From Paenibacillus amylolyticus (lineage in GTDB: Bacteria > Bacillota > Bacilli > Paenibacillales > Paenibacillaceae): a stretch of 64,000 nucleotides of DNA. Within the stretch, counting starts at the first letter, position 1. Every line of letters starts with the position of its first letter. Below are positions 17,811 to 27,247 of this stretch, one piece after another. The notes under the pieces were generated by a model. That model was not told where the DNA came from. It ran no database searches and was given only the letters and a program-made list of their open reading frames with translations. Location of the stretch: assembly GCF_001570725.1 (NCBI RefSeq), contig NZ_BCNV01000005.1, positions 124,001 through 188,000 of the forward strand, given 5' to 3'. The translations under genes and the position numbers were made by a program.

Positions 17811-19438
17811 ATGACCAAAAGTATAGTGAGAAAGGCGCTTGGTTTGTTTTTAATCATCGTTATGATCGCAACAGCTGTTGTATACCCTGCATCTACCGGA
17901 CACGCGGCAACCATATTAATGTGACCGATAACGGCTCCAGAATTGAAGTAAACACCGGGTCAGGATTAGTCTATGTGGTGAACAAAACCAATGGAGATAT
18001 TATCTCAGCCAAAATGAACGGTACGGAGCTGAACAGCAATAGAGGATCACATATCGGCTCAGGTTTGGGCTCCTCCGCCAATGTGACGTGGAATACTTCT
18101 CCTTCAGGATCAACCGTGTTAATCACGGTATCCACAAGCACACTGACTCACTATTATGCTTCGCGTGGTGGCGAGAATATCATATACATGGCAACGCATA
18201 TCACGGCTCAACCTTCGATCGGGGAGCTGCGGTACATTTTCCGTGGTAATGGTAGTGTGTTGACGGGTGTTCCGGCCAATTCAAATAATCGGGGCAACAC
18301 AGGGGCGATCGAGAGTCAGGATGTGTTCGGGTTTGCAAATGGACAGTCGGCCTCCAAATATTATGGAAATGATCAGGCCAAAGACTTATCCGTTCGTGGA
18401 GTTACGGGTAATGGTGTCGGTGTATTTATGGCCTACGGGAATCGGGAGAAAAGCTCTGGTGTTCCATTCTTCCGCGACATCCAGTTCCAAAGTGGAACAG
18501 AGACGGAAGTATATAACTACATGAACTCGGGACATGCACAGACGGAGAATTGGCGTCTGGGTCTGCATGGGCCGTACGCTTTGATCTTCACAACGGGAGG
18601 TACGCCAAGTGTACCCGATTTCAGCTGGATGTCTGGTCTGAATCTGCAGGGTTGGGTATCCAGTCGGGGGAACGTAGTGCTTAACGGCCTCTCCGGGATG
18701 GATACAGGATATGCTTACACAATTGGGTTCGCTAATAGCAATGCCCAGTATTGGGTGGGGACGTCTTCAAGTGGGGCGGCAGCCAAATACAGCATGATCC
18801 CGGGCACGTACACCATGACAGCTTATAAGGGAGAACTGGCCGTATATACGGAAACGGTTAATGTCACGGCAGGGCAAACGACGACATTGAATACACGTAC
18901 GATTAACAATGACCCGAGTCAAGCCTCAAGCATCTGGCGAATCGGTAACTGGGATGGTACACCACGGGAGTTCCTGAATGGACAGACGATTCCGATTCGT
19001 CACCCGTCCGATAGTCGCAACCCAAGCTGGGGACCGGTTAGTTACGCTACAGGAAGTGCGACCAATCGATTCCCGGCAATTCAGTTCCGTGGTCAGAATT
19101 CTCCAACCACAATAACGTTTAACTTGAATGCATCTCAAGCGGCATCTTCTCATATGCTCAATATCGGGATTACCGCAGCCTACAATAATGGCAGACCGAG
19201 TGTAACGGTTAATGGACATGCATTAACTAATCCTGCCGCGTCTTCACAGCCCAATTCTCGTAGCTTCACCATTGGTACCTATCGTGGTAACAACACAACC
19301 TTTAGCTGGAATGTTCCAGCATCCTACTTTGTGAATGGTTCCAATACCATCACGATTACGCCGATCAGTGGTTCCAGTGACTTGGGTAACTGGTTGAGTG
19401 CAGGTTGGGTCTACGATTGTGTTGAGCTGCTGAATTGA
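17811..19438 (+). pseudogene. Secreted rhamnogalacturonan lyase (PL4 type), frameshifted after the signal peptide
   Basis: The real start is ATG 17811, with AAGGAGGG about 8 nt upstream; it encodes a signal peptide (KALGLFLIIVMIATAVVYP, cleavage after GHA). That frame stops at 17922-17924 after 37 codons. The mature enzyme continues in another frame from about 17918 (INVTDNGSRIEV) to 19438. Removing one AT from ATAT at 17913-17916 joins the two exactly. The body has the PL4 layout: a large beta-sandwich catalytic domain, a fibronectin-like middle domain (about 18610-18900) and a C-terminal carbohydrate-binding beta-sandwich. It would cleave the rhamnose-galacturonate backbone of pectin outside the cell. 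The shift may be a real mutation or a sequencing error. Confidence 0.85.
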
Positions 19439-19472
19439 GTTAAGAATTCAAATGTTGTACAAGAAATAAATG

Positions 19473-19519
19473 AGGTAGCCTGCCTGGTTTTCATAACCGG
19501 GTTCAGGTTACCTTTTTTA
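19473..19519 (+). terminator. Terminator of the rhamnogalacturonan lyase
   Basis: AGGTAGCCTG and CAGGTTACCT arms with GGTT/AACC inside, followed by TTTTTT. Confidence 0.85.
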
Positions 19520-19653
19520 GTTTCGGTATTGGAAATGATAAGATATCGATTCATAATATGTCTAAGAATCTTACGTTACTGGAGATGGTAATCCGGATAG
19601 TGGTATAATTTTCAATACGTAATCATGAGTGAATGAACGGGGAGGCCAAAGGA

Positions 19654-20604
19654 ATGAGAGACGATCTGTTGGTTCAATTGCAAGAGTGGCATGAAGAAGA
19701 TGAATTTCAGGAAATTGTAGATGCAATTCAAGCGATTCCTGTGGAAGAAAGGGACTATGAGCTGGTTAACCATTTGGGACGAGCGCTAAATAACCTGGAA
19801 CGGTATGAAGAAGCGGTTGAACAATTCCTGACGGTTGCTAAAGAGGGCACGGGTGACCCACTCTGGCATTACCGGATTGGACTGGCTTATTATTATCTGG
19901 AGCAATATGCGCATGCGCTGCAAGCGTTCGAAAGAGCGGATGAATTAGATCCTGAAGACGAAGATACGTTGGAGTTTCTGGAATGGATTCGAAGCAAAAT
20001 GGAGGAGCCGTCCGAGTCTGAACCTGAAGTTGAAACGGATCCAGAGGCTAGTGAAGAATTCCGTGTACCCGTTGACGTTGTAGCGACCCTTCCAACGGTT
20101 CCCAGACCAGAATCCGGCGAATTCTGGAACGATAGTGAACAGGCCCTGGAACAATATGTGTCCAACTCGCCGAGTGATGGTCTCATTGACTCTGTCGAGG
20201 AGCAATTGGTGTTCCGACTTCCTGCCTCCTACATTGAGATGATGAAGCTACATAATGGTGGTATTCCGTACAATCGTTATTTCTCTGTAGCGAATACAGA
20301 TACAGGAGCTACGGATTATGTTGAAATTGAAGGCATACTGGGCATTGGCCGTGAGAAGCCTCGCACATTAGCCGGTGCACAAGGTAGCTGGACTTTGATT
20401 GAACGTGAAGGCTATCCTGAGATTGGTGTAGTCATCGCAGTATCTCCTTCGGATTCGGGGGTTGTCATGCTTGATTATCGTTCATTCGGTAATGATGGAG
20501 AACCCGAGGTGGTCTATGTGAAAAGGGAGAATCCCAAAGAAACCATTCCGCTGGCACCGAACTTTGAGACGTTTATCCAAGGATTAATGACCCCGGAGGT
20601 CTAG
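19654..20604 (+). CDS. TPR protein with C-terminal SMI1/KNR4 (SUKH) domain
   Basis: 316 residues. Residues about 5-120 hold tetratricopeptide-like helices (LGRALNNLERYEEAVEQFL; RIGLAYYYLEQYAHALQAFERADELDPED). An acidic linker (ESEPEVETDPEASEE) leads to an SMI1/KNR4-type domain with its hallmark sequence LVFRLPASYIEMMKLHNGG. SUKH domains often occur in immunity proteins of polymorphic toxins, but also in housekeeping adaptors; no toxin gene is near. GGGGAGG stands 8 nt before ATG 19654, so I prefer it to the in-frame ATG at 19633. It is cytoplasmic and appears to be monocistronic. The partner is unknown. Confidence 0.85.
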   Translation: MRDDLLVQLQEWHEEDEFQEIVDAIQAIPVEERDYELVNHLGRALNNLERYEEAVEQFLTVAKEGTGDPLWHYRIGLAYYYLEQYAHALQAFERADELDPEDEDTLEFLEWIRSKMEEPSESEPEVETDPEASEEFRVPVDVVATLPTVPRPESGEFWNDSEQALEQYVSNSPSDGLIDSVEEQLVFRLPASYIEMMKLHNGGIPYNRYFSVANTDTGATDYVEIEGILGIGREKPRTLAGAQGSWTLIEREGYPEIGVVIAVSPSDSGVVMLDYRSFGNDGEPEVVYVKRENPKETIPLAPNFETFIQGLMTPEV

Positions 20605-20724
20605 AACCTTATGGACGATAGCACGTTAAGATATATGGATGGAGCAAAGTATGTATCGTATCGGTGTGTTGACACACCTCTATACTAGCTTTATCTAGAC
20701 AATGTACAGTATGGTAAAAACAAT

Positions 20725-20760
20725 ACAAGCCGCGAGGGATAGACATTCCCTTGCGGCTTG
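20725..20760 (-). terminator. Terminator of the DinB-like gene
   Basis: Read on the minus strand, CAAGCCGCAAGGGA pairs with TCCCTCGCGGCTTG and is followed by TATTGTTTTT. It lies 28 nt beyond the stop of the gene at 20788. Confidence 0.75.
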
Positions 20761-20787
20761 CTTTCGTTCTACCGGAATCTTCTCTGT

Positions 20788-21285
20788 TTACGCCGGGAAC
20801 CCGCCACCTGGAGGTGGCCATGCGCCGTAGAAGCGGCGAAGCAGAACAATCTCGCCTAGATGATACGAGTTGTGGGATGCGATATTGCGCAGGAGTCCTG
20901 CCTTGGTTTCCCCTGGGAAATAGAGCAGTGCATCATCCAATTGTGCCGTTTCCGCAATAGCTACGGCTTGATCAACCCCATCCAAGAATGCCTGAATATC
21001 CGCCTGCCACGTGGCTTTGTCCTGTGGACCTTTCTCTTCAGGCCAGCTCTCGCTCACGTTAGCAGGGAGCTGCGGCTTACGTCCTTCCAAGTGCTCGAGC
21101 ATGAACTGCTGCCAGTAATGCATGTGCTTCACCAACTGATAGATCGTATATGGCATAGCATCGTGCGTACGAGCAGCAAGTGTGATATCAATATCGGGTA
21201 GAGCACGAGCGATGCGGATATGACCGCGTTCGCCCACTAATGATTTGACAAGAGCTTGCCCAAAGCTATGATTAGCATCTGACAT
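20788..21285 (-). CDS. DinB-like metal-dependent protein
   Basis: 165 residues with the four-helix DinB/YfiT fold. The three metal-ligand histidines are visible: His in YQLVKHMHYW (about 54-56), and His137 and His141 in IASHNSYHLGEIVLLRR. Members of this superfamily include bacillithiol transferases and unassigned damage-inducible proteins. The sequence GAGGAAGG precedes the ATG at normal spacing. It is a lone gene. A thiol-transferase role is possible but cannot be claimed. Confidence 0.85.
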   Translation of the reverse strand: MSDANHSFGQALVKSLVGERGHIRIARALPDIDITLAARTHDAMPYTIYQLVKHMHYWQQFMLEHLEGRKPQLPANVSESWPEEKGPQDKATWQADIQAFLDGVDQAVAIAETAQLDDALLYFPGETKAGLLRNIASHNSYHLGEIVLLRRFYGAWPPPGGGFPA

Positions 21286-21405
21286 AGGGAACCTTCCTCT
21301 CTTCCAGACCGGATCTGTTAACCTGTCTTCTATTAAGTATTATACAATTAAATTGCTAGAAATTAAAAATGGATAACCAAGAACCCTAAATACTTAAAAT
21401 TCCTA

Positions 21406-21414
21406 TGATATAAT
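21406..21414 (+). promoter_or_regulatory. Extended -10 promoter of the second response regulator
   Basis: TGATATAAT is an extended -10 of the TGnTATAAT form, 46 nt before the start codon. No good -35 box is seen, as usual for this type. Confidence 0.5.
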
Positions 21415-21459
21415 AGTGGAAATAAATCTCAAGACCTCAGGGTCGAGGAGGAAGCTCCG

Positions 21460-22617
21460 GTGAAAGTGATATTGGTTGACGACGAACGTCTAGCGTTGAT
21501 AGGCCTTCAAAAATCACTAGAAAAAGAAGTAAGCGGCATCGAAATTATCGCTACATATATGAATCCGACAGAGGCCATGGCAGGTATTGTGGAGAACCGT
21601 CCTGATGTTGTATTTCTGGATATTCATATGCCGGAGATGGATGGAATGGATCTGGGAAGACAGATTCAGGCAGCAACACCGGGCACCGAGATTATATTTG
21701 TGACCAGTTATGACCAATATGCGGTGCATGCCTTCGAGCTGCAGGCCTTGGACTATGTGATGAAACCCATACAAAAGGATCGATTGAAGCAGACGGTGAG
21801 CCGAGTCCGGGAGAAACTGAGCGTAAAACGCGAGCAGCGGTCAAAGGATACGAACGTACCTCTAATTTGCAGTTTCAATCAGATTCAGTTTAAGCTTCCG
21901 GGCAAGGATATCCAGGTTGCCAAATGGCGCACAAGCAAGGCGCAGGAGCTATTTGCCTATTTACTTCACCACCGGAATCAGACGATTCATCGCAGTGTGT
22001 TGCTGGAGATGTTGTGGCCTGAATTGGAAGAGGACAAGACGGTACATCAGCTTTATACCGCAATGTATCATGTCCGCCAAACCCTGAAAGCATGCAACAT
22101 GGATATGATCACGATTCAGAGTGGACACTTGGAAGCCGGCTATCGGCTCGAATTGGGTGAAGCTCAGTTGGATAGTGAGCAGTGGGAACAAGAGATCAGA
22201 CAATGGAAAGTCGTGGACGCCAGTACCATTGATGCCTATGAGCAAGCGCTTCATCTTTACAAGGGCACGTATCTTGGCAATTACGAATACATGTGGGCTG
22301 AGCCCGAACGGGAAAGATTACGCTACCTGTGGCTGTATCATATGAGACAACTAAGTCTGTATTACCAGCAACAGGGGCTGGGTGAGAAAGTGATTGAGAG
22401 CACGCGGCGTATCCAGCAGATGCTTCCGGATGAGGAAGAAAGTTATTTTATTTTAATGAAACTATACAACGAAATGAACAATGATCTCGGTGTGGAGGAG
22501 CAGTATCGTCTCTTAACCACCAGAATGGAGCAAGATTTGGAGATACCGATCAGTGAAAACATTAGCGAATGGTATCAGGACTGGAAGCTCGGGTTAACCA
22601 AAGTCATGAAAACATAA
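21460..22617 (+). CDS. Response regulator with receiver, OmpR-like winged helix and BTAD domain (second copy)
   Basis: 385 residues, the same architecture as the regulator at 7331: receiver (VDDE; phosphoacceptor Asp54 in VVFLDIHMPEMDG; Lys in YVMKPIQ), winged helix (about 145-225, with AKWRTSKAQELFAYLLHHRN) and BTAD (YMWAEPERERLRYLW). The start is GTG, supported by GAGGAGG about 8 nt upstream. It is followed after 3 nt by the kinase gene, so the pair is one transcript, unlike the divergent first pair. The DNA target is unknown; I found no 11-bp tandem repeat at its own promoter. Confidence 0.92.
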   Translation: MKVILVDDERLALIGLQKSLEKEVSGIEIIATYMNPTEAMAGIVENRPDVVFLDIHMPEMDGMDLGRQIQAATPGTEIIFVTSYDQYAVHAFELQALDYVMKPIQKDRLKQTVSRVREKLSVKREQRSKDTNVPLICSFNQIQFKLPGKDIQVAKWRTSKAQELFAYLLHHRNQTIHRSVLLEMLWPELEEDKTVHQLYTAMYHVRQTLKACNMDMITIQSGHLEAGYRLELGEAQLDSEQWEQEIRQWKVVDASTIDAYEQALHLYKGTYLGNYEYMWAEPERERLRYLWLYHMRQLSLYYQQQGLGEKVIESTRRIQQMLPDEEESYFILMKLYNEMNNDLGVEEQYRLLTTRMEQDLEIPISENISEWYQDWKLGLTKVMKT

Positions 22618-22620
22618 ATA

Positions 22621-25600
22621 ATGAAATCACTTCAAACGAAACCTGTAAACCGTTACAAATATATGATCATCATGCTGATCATTTTTGGCGTATTGATTGG
22701 CATGCGCTCGGCATGGACCGAGCTATTCTACACAGCAGATGAGCATCGCGCCGTTAATGGGGTGCTTGATTTGAGAGGTGTGCATCTGGATCAATCCCCG
22801 GTCATGTACTTGAATGGGGAATGGGAACTTTACCCGGATGAGTTGCTGACCCAACAAGATATTGCGAAGAGGAATGGCGGTGCGAAGCGTGTTCAGGTCC
22901 CAGGAGACTGGGGGAGTGCACAGAATCAGGAACAAGAGAGTTCGTATGGTTACGGAACATATCGATTGCGCATTTTGACAGATCCGCTTCAGACGCCGGT
23001 TACCTTCTGGTTCAAGGGAATTCGAAGTTCATCCGAGATTGAGATGAATGGAGTCTCCGACGGGGGAATGGGTACGGTCTCTATGGATAGCAGTACCTAT
23101 ACACCCAGAAGCACTTCATATACAGCGACCTACGATCAGGAAGGAACAACCTCCATTGAATTACTGATCCGTGTAGCCAATTACGACAGCCCGTATATGG
23201 GCGGAATTAGCAAACCTGTTCGCTTTGGTTCACAGGCAGCTGTTGATTTTTCGCGATGGTACTCCATTGGTTTTCAGATGGTTACCTTTCTAATTCTGAT
23301 TCTTCACGGTATGTATGCCTGTATTCTCTACGCATTTAATCCACAGGAACGTTCCTTGCTGGTTGGAACCATGTTAACTGTATCTGTTGGCGTCGCGGTT
23401 ATGATAGGTCATGATAATATATTGATGTTATGGCTTCCGATTAATTATACCTGGGGCATTAAAATTCGATTGATCTCATTGTTGTTGCAAAATGCTTGTA
23501 TCCTTCTGTTATTCCAGAGATTAACGATGGTTCATGTGCGAAAGGCATGGCTTCAGTTACATGTGCTCATTACCTTGATCTATACTGCCATAATCGTGGT
23601 GGTGCCCATTCATATTACATATGCCATGATCCATTACAATGTCATTAACGTATTCTTTCTTGTATCCATGATCTGGTTTCTATACATCGTCGGAACGATG
23701 ATCTTCAGGAAACAGGGGGACCGGGATATTGTGTTTCTGCTGCTTACCGCAGGAGGTATTACATCCAATCTGTTATGGAGTGTGGCCGAGACGGCCAGAG
23801 ATGTGACAACCGTCTATTATCCAATTGATATTATTTTTGCGATTACCGGCTTCTCCGCCTATTGGTTCAAGAAGTACTTCAGGAATGCCAGTGAGAATAT
23901 GAAACTGAATATAGAACTGCAGAAGGGTGACAAAATTAAAGATCAGTTCCTGGCGAATACATCCCATGAACTGAGGACTCCGCTGCACGGAATCATTAAC
24001 ATCGCCCATAACGTCGTTACCAGAGAGAAGAGCAGGCTGGATGAACGGAGCCTGGAGGATATGGAACTGCTCATCACGATCGGTCGACGGATGTCCCATC
24101 TGCTTGGCGATCTACTGGATGTAGTCCGGCTGAAGGAGCATCGCATTGTGCTGCGCCAGGTTCCTCTTTCAATACAGTCAGTAGTGCCTGGTATTATCGC
24201 CATGCTGCAATTCATGGCAGAACGGAAACCGGTCCACCTGCATATGGAGATTCCGGAGTCCTTCCCTCAGGTTATGGTTGATGAAGAAAGACTCGTTCAG
24301 ATTTTGTATAATCTGCTGCACAACGCGCTCAAACATACAGAGGAAGGAACGATCTCCGTAAGTGCCGAGATTCGTGAAGGACATGCTCTGATTCATGTGA
24401 CGGATACAGGCATTGGCATGGATGAAGACACGCGGATGCGCATTTTTCTTCCGTATGAACAAGGGTCGTATGGCATAAGTGATGGACAAGGCATCGGGCT
24501 TGGACTAACTATCTGCAAACAACTCGTAGAACTGCATGGTGGGGCACTAACGGTTCACTCGGAACTTGGAAAAGGCTCCGTGTTCAGCTTCGATCTGCCG
24601 CTCGCGCATGAAACAACCCACCAGGCTGAGTCGCAGCTTCCCCTGATTTGGGAGCAGGCCATGGAGATGATGGAAGATGCTCCTGGCGGATTCCTGTTAC
24701 CTCGCTCTGGGATGGACGTCATGGAAACTTCGGCGACAGCGGAGATGGCTCCGTTGTTAAAAGAGGGGAGAGCCACCATTCTGGCTGTGGATGATGATCC
24801 GGTGAATCTGGATGTGTTGGTCAGTATTCTCTCGACGGAGCCATACGATATAACTACAGCACGTTCGGGGCAGGAAGCGATGGAATTGCTCGGCACACGT
24901 CAGTGGGATCTGCTCATTACAGATGTGATGATGCCTAATATGTCCGGCTATGAGTTAACCCAGAAGGTACGGGAACAATTCTCGATGTCTGAGCTTCCTG
25001 TACTGCTGTTGACTGCACGAAGTCAGCCGCCTGATATCTACACGGGTTTCGCGTCGGGCGCGAATGATTATGTCACGAAGCCTGTAGATGCGTTGGAGTT
25101 GAAGTATCGGATACGAGCATTGACCATGTTGAATCAGTCCATTCAAGAGCGCCTGCGCATGGAGGCTGCCTATTTGCAGGCACAGATTCAGCCCCACTTC
25201 CTGTTCAATACGCTGAATTCACTTATGGTCCTAAGTGATATTGATACAGAGCATATGCGGAAGCTTGGTGAAGCTTTTTCATCCTATCTGCGGATCAGCT
25301 TCAACTATCTCAATACAGGGGAACTGGTGAAATTATCATACGAGCTGGAACTCGTGGAAGCCTATCTTTTTATTGAGAAAACGAGATTTGAAGATCGATT
25401 GTCGGTGGTATTAAACGTAGAGCCAGACCTTCCGTTGCTTCTCCCGCCGCTATCGATTCAGCCCTTGATCGAAAATGCCGTAAGACATGGGTTATTAAGC
25501 CGAAGTGTGGGTGGGACGGTATGCCTGTCTATTACTCGCCATGAGGGTTATACCCGTATTGAGGTGAAGGATAATGGCAAAGGCATCGAACCGGAGAAGG

Positions 25601-25758
25601 TTGCAGAGCTGTTACATGCTACGCCAGGCGGAAAGGGCGGCATAGGCATTGTGAATACGAACCGCAGATTGCTGCAACGGTATGGTCAAGGATTATCGAT
25701 CGTAAGTGAACCGGGTGAGGGAACGATGGTGTCATTTGATATTCCGGATGAGGTATAA
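22621..25758 (+). CDS. Giant hybrid sensor histidine kinase (second copy): 7TMR-DISM, HisKA-HATPase, receiver, LytS-type module
   Basis: 1,045 residues, paralogue of the protein at 4064-7153 along its whole length. Order: N-terminal helix (14-30), extracellular DISM beta-sandwich (about 40-205), seven hydrophobic segments (215-415), HisKA (HELRTPLHG, His449), HATPase (NLLHNALKH; GIGLGLTI), receiver (Asp768 in LLITDVMMP) and a C-terminal LytS-like module (AQIQPHFLFNTLNS, His859; PLIENAVRHG; GGIGIVNTNRR). It starts 3 nt after the regulator's stop with no ribosome site of its own, which suggests translational coupling. Carbohydrate or envelope ligands are typical guesses for DISM sensors; nothing here identifies one. 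Confidence 0.95.
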   Translation: MKSLQTKPVNRYKYMIIMLIIFGVLIGMRSAWTELFYTADEHRAVNGVLDLRGVHLDQSPVMYLNGEWELYPDELLTQQDIAKRNGGAKRVQVPGDWGSAQNQEQESSYGYGTYRLRILTDPLQTPVTFWFKGIRSSSEIEMNGVSDGGMGTVSMDSSTYTPRSTSYTATYDQEGTTSIELLIRVANYDSPYMGGISKPVRFGSQAAVDFSRWYSIGFQMVTFLILILHGMYACILYAFNPQERSLLVGTMLTVSVGVAVMIGHDNILMLWLPINYTWGIKIRLISLLLQNACILLLFQRLTMVHVRKAWLQLHVLITLIYTAIIVVVPIHITYAMIHYNVINVFFLVSMIWFLYIVGTMIFRKQGDRDIVFLLLTAGGITSNLLWSVAETARDVTTVYYPIDIIFAITGFSAYWFKKYFRNASENMKLNIELQKGDKIKDQFLANTSHELRTPLHGIINIAHNVVTREKSRLDERSLEDMELLITIGRRMSHLLGDLLDVVRLKEHRIVLRQVPLSIQSVVPGIIAMLQFMAERKPVHLHMEIPESFPQVMVDEERLVQILYNLLHNALKHTEEGTISVSAEIREGHALIHVTDTGIGMDEDTRMRIFLPYEQGSYGISDGQGIGLGLTICKQLVELHGGALTVHSELGKGSVFSFDLPLAHETTHQAESQLPLIWEQAMEMMEDAPGGFLLPRSGMDVMETSATAEMAPLLKEGRATILAVDDDPVNLDVLVSILSTEPYDITTARSGQEAMELLGTRQWDLLITDVMMPNMSGYELTQKVREQFSMSELPVLLLTARSQPPDIYTGFASGANDYVTKPVDALELKYRIRALTMLNQSIQERLRMEAAYLQAQIQPHFLFNTLNSLMVLSDIDTEHMRKLGEAFSSYLRISFNYLNTGELVKLSYELELVEAYLFIEKTRFEDRLSVVLNVEPDLPLLLPPLSIQPLIENAVRHGLLSRSVGGTVCLSITRHEGYTRIEVKDNGKGIEPEKVAELLHATPGGKGGIGIVNTNRRLLQRYGQGLSIVSEPGEGTMVSFDIPDEV

Positions 25759-25759
25759 G

Positions 25760-25797
25760 GAAAAGGCCGCAGAAGTGAAGACTTCCGGCCTTTTTTG
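25760..25797 (+). terminator. Terminator of the regulator-kinase operon
   Basis: AAAAGGCC pairs with GGCCTTTT around an inner AGAAGT/ACTTCC helix; T-run at the end. Confidence 0.85.
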
Positions 25798-25915
25798 TTG
25801 TGCTTGCGTGTTCATTCCCTAATTTTAATTATTTCTAATGCTTGTTTCATATGTTAGTATATTTAACATTAGAAGCGTGGATTCCGGTAGTGGGCGCTAA
25901 ACGTTGTTATAGTGG

Positions 25916-27247
25916 GTGAAGAGATCGATGCGCAATTGGGTCAAAAATGAGAATGTGCAGATGACGGCCATTGCCTTTGCCACAGCGGTAGGGGCACAAT
26001 TCAAGATTAATCCGTTCCGGGAAGACTACTTCCGAATCGGGCTAGGGGTCAGTATCCTTTTATTTCTGTTGATGATCATGCCGCATCTGTCTTATGTGAA
26101 GACAGGAATCCTGACAGGCATCGCGAATTTGCTGTTCCAGTCTGCAGATCTCATCAATCATGTACAGACCGTGTCCATTCTGGAAAGCATGCGGGACAAT
26201 TTGGGAGCAGGCGTGTATTACGTGGTCTTTGCTTATGGGCTTAGCAAGTTCAGGCATCGATTCCATGAGATGCAGCCTCTTCTGCTCGGCGGTTTAATCA
26301 CATGTATCGATTTCTCCTCTAATCTTGTTGAGCTGCTGCTTCGCGGAATGTTAAGCGGGACCAATATCTTTTATATGAAGGAATGGTTGTATCTACTTGT
26401 GGTAGGTGGTCTGCGAAGTTACTTCGTCATTGGGCTCTACAACAGCTTTGCGGTGAGGCAGATGCGGCTCTTGCATGCAGAGCAGGAGAAGCGGATAGAA
26501 CAGATGCTGAATGTAAACTCCGGTCTGTATGGCGAGGTGTTTTACCTGAAGAAAGCGATGAATACGATTGAAGGCATTACGGCAGACAGCTATGATCTAT
26601 ATCGTGATCTCCGGGAGCAGGACTTGAACCAATACAGTCAGCGTACGCTGGGCATCGCTCAGCAGATTCATGAAGTGAAGAAGGATTCACAACGTATTCT
26701 GGCGGGTCTGCTGAAGCTGTATGATAATGAAAAAGCAGTCAACATGAGCTTATCTGAAGTGCTGAACTTTGCCAGCAAAGCAAACCGAAAATACAGCGAG
26801 ATGCTGCATAAGCAGGTCGAGATCGATATTGAGCAACAATATGATTGTGAATCTCCGTATTACATTCCGCTCCTAACGGTAATGAACAACCTGATTGCCA
26901 ATGCGGTGGAGGCGATTGAGCATGATGGGACGATCCGAATTCGTGTATATGAGCAGGAAGATGACGTGCATTTCGTCGTTACAGATAATGGAAAAGGCGT
27001 ACCCGAAGCCAAACGGGATGTTATTTTTGAACCGGGCTATACAACGAAGTTCAATGAAGTCGGCATTGCCGCGACGGGTATTGGCCTGTCCCATGTACGT
27101 GATATCGTTCAGTCGTTGGCGGGACAGATTACGGTGGAATCGGCGCCTGCGGGAGCGAAAGGCACTACATTTGGTATAGCAATTCCCAAGATGAATCTAA
27201 TAAAGGGGGCCGATGTCAATGACACTTTCTATCATGATCGTGGATGA
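25916..27247 (+). CDS. glnK: GlnK-like sensor histidine kinase
   Basis: 443 residues. Five or six hydrophobic segments (about 15-185) are followed by a coiled stretch, a DcuS/Spo0B-type dimerisation helix with the H-box QQIHEVKKD (His252) and an HATPase domain (NNLIANAVEAIEH; DNGKGVPE; GIGLSHVRDIV). The H-box and gene order match Bacillus GlnK (YcbA), the glutamine sensor. The annotated start is GTG 25916; ATG 25928 is an alternative and neither has a strong ribosome site. The stop overlaps the next gene by 35 nt. Function by homology: sense external glutamine and phosphorylate the partner regulator. Confidence 0.85.
   Translation: MKRSMRNWVKNENVQMTAIAFATAVGAQFKINPFREDYFRIGLGVSILLFLLMIMPHLSYVKTGILTGIANLLFQSADLINHVQTVSILESMRDNLGAGVYYVVFAYGLSKFRHRFHEMQPLLLGGLITCIDFSSNLVELLLRGMLSGTNIFYMKEWLYLLVVGGLRSYFVIGLYNSFAVRQMRLLHAEQEKRIEQMLNVNSGLYGEVFYLKKAMNTIEGITADSYDLYRDLREQDLNQYSQRTLGIAQQIHEVKKDSQRILAGLLKLYDNEKAVNMSLSEVLNFASKANRKYSEMLHKQVEIDIEQQYDCESPYYIPLLTVMNNLIANAVEAIEHDGTIRIRVYEQEDDVHFVVTDNGKGVPEAKRDVIFEPGYTTKFNEVGIAATGIGLSHVRDIVQSLAGQITVESAPAGAKGTTFGIAIPKMNLIKGADVNDTFYHDRG

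Noticed and set aside
19654-20604. Immunity protein of a polymorphic toxin system, because of the SUKH domain
   Set aside because: No toxin, secretion or related immunity gene is near, and the TPR half suggests another role.
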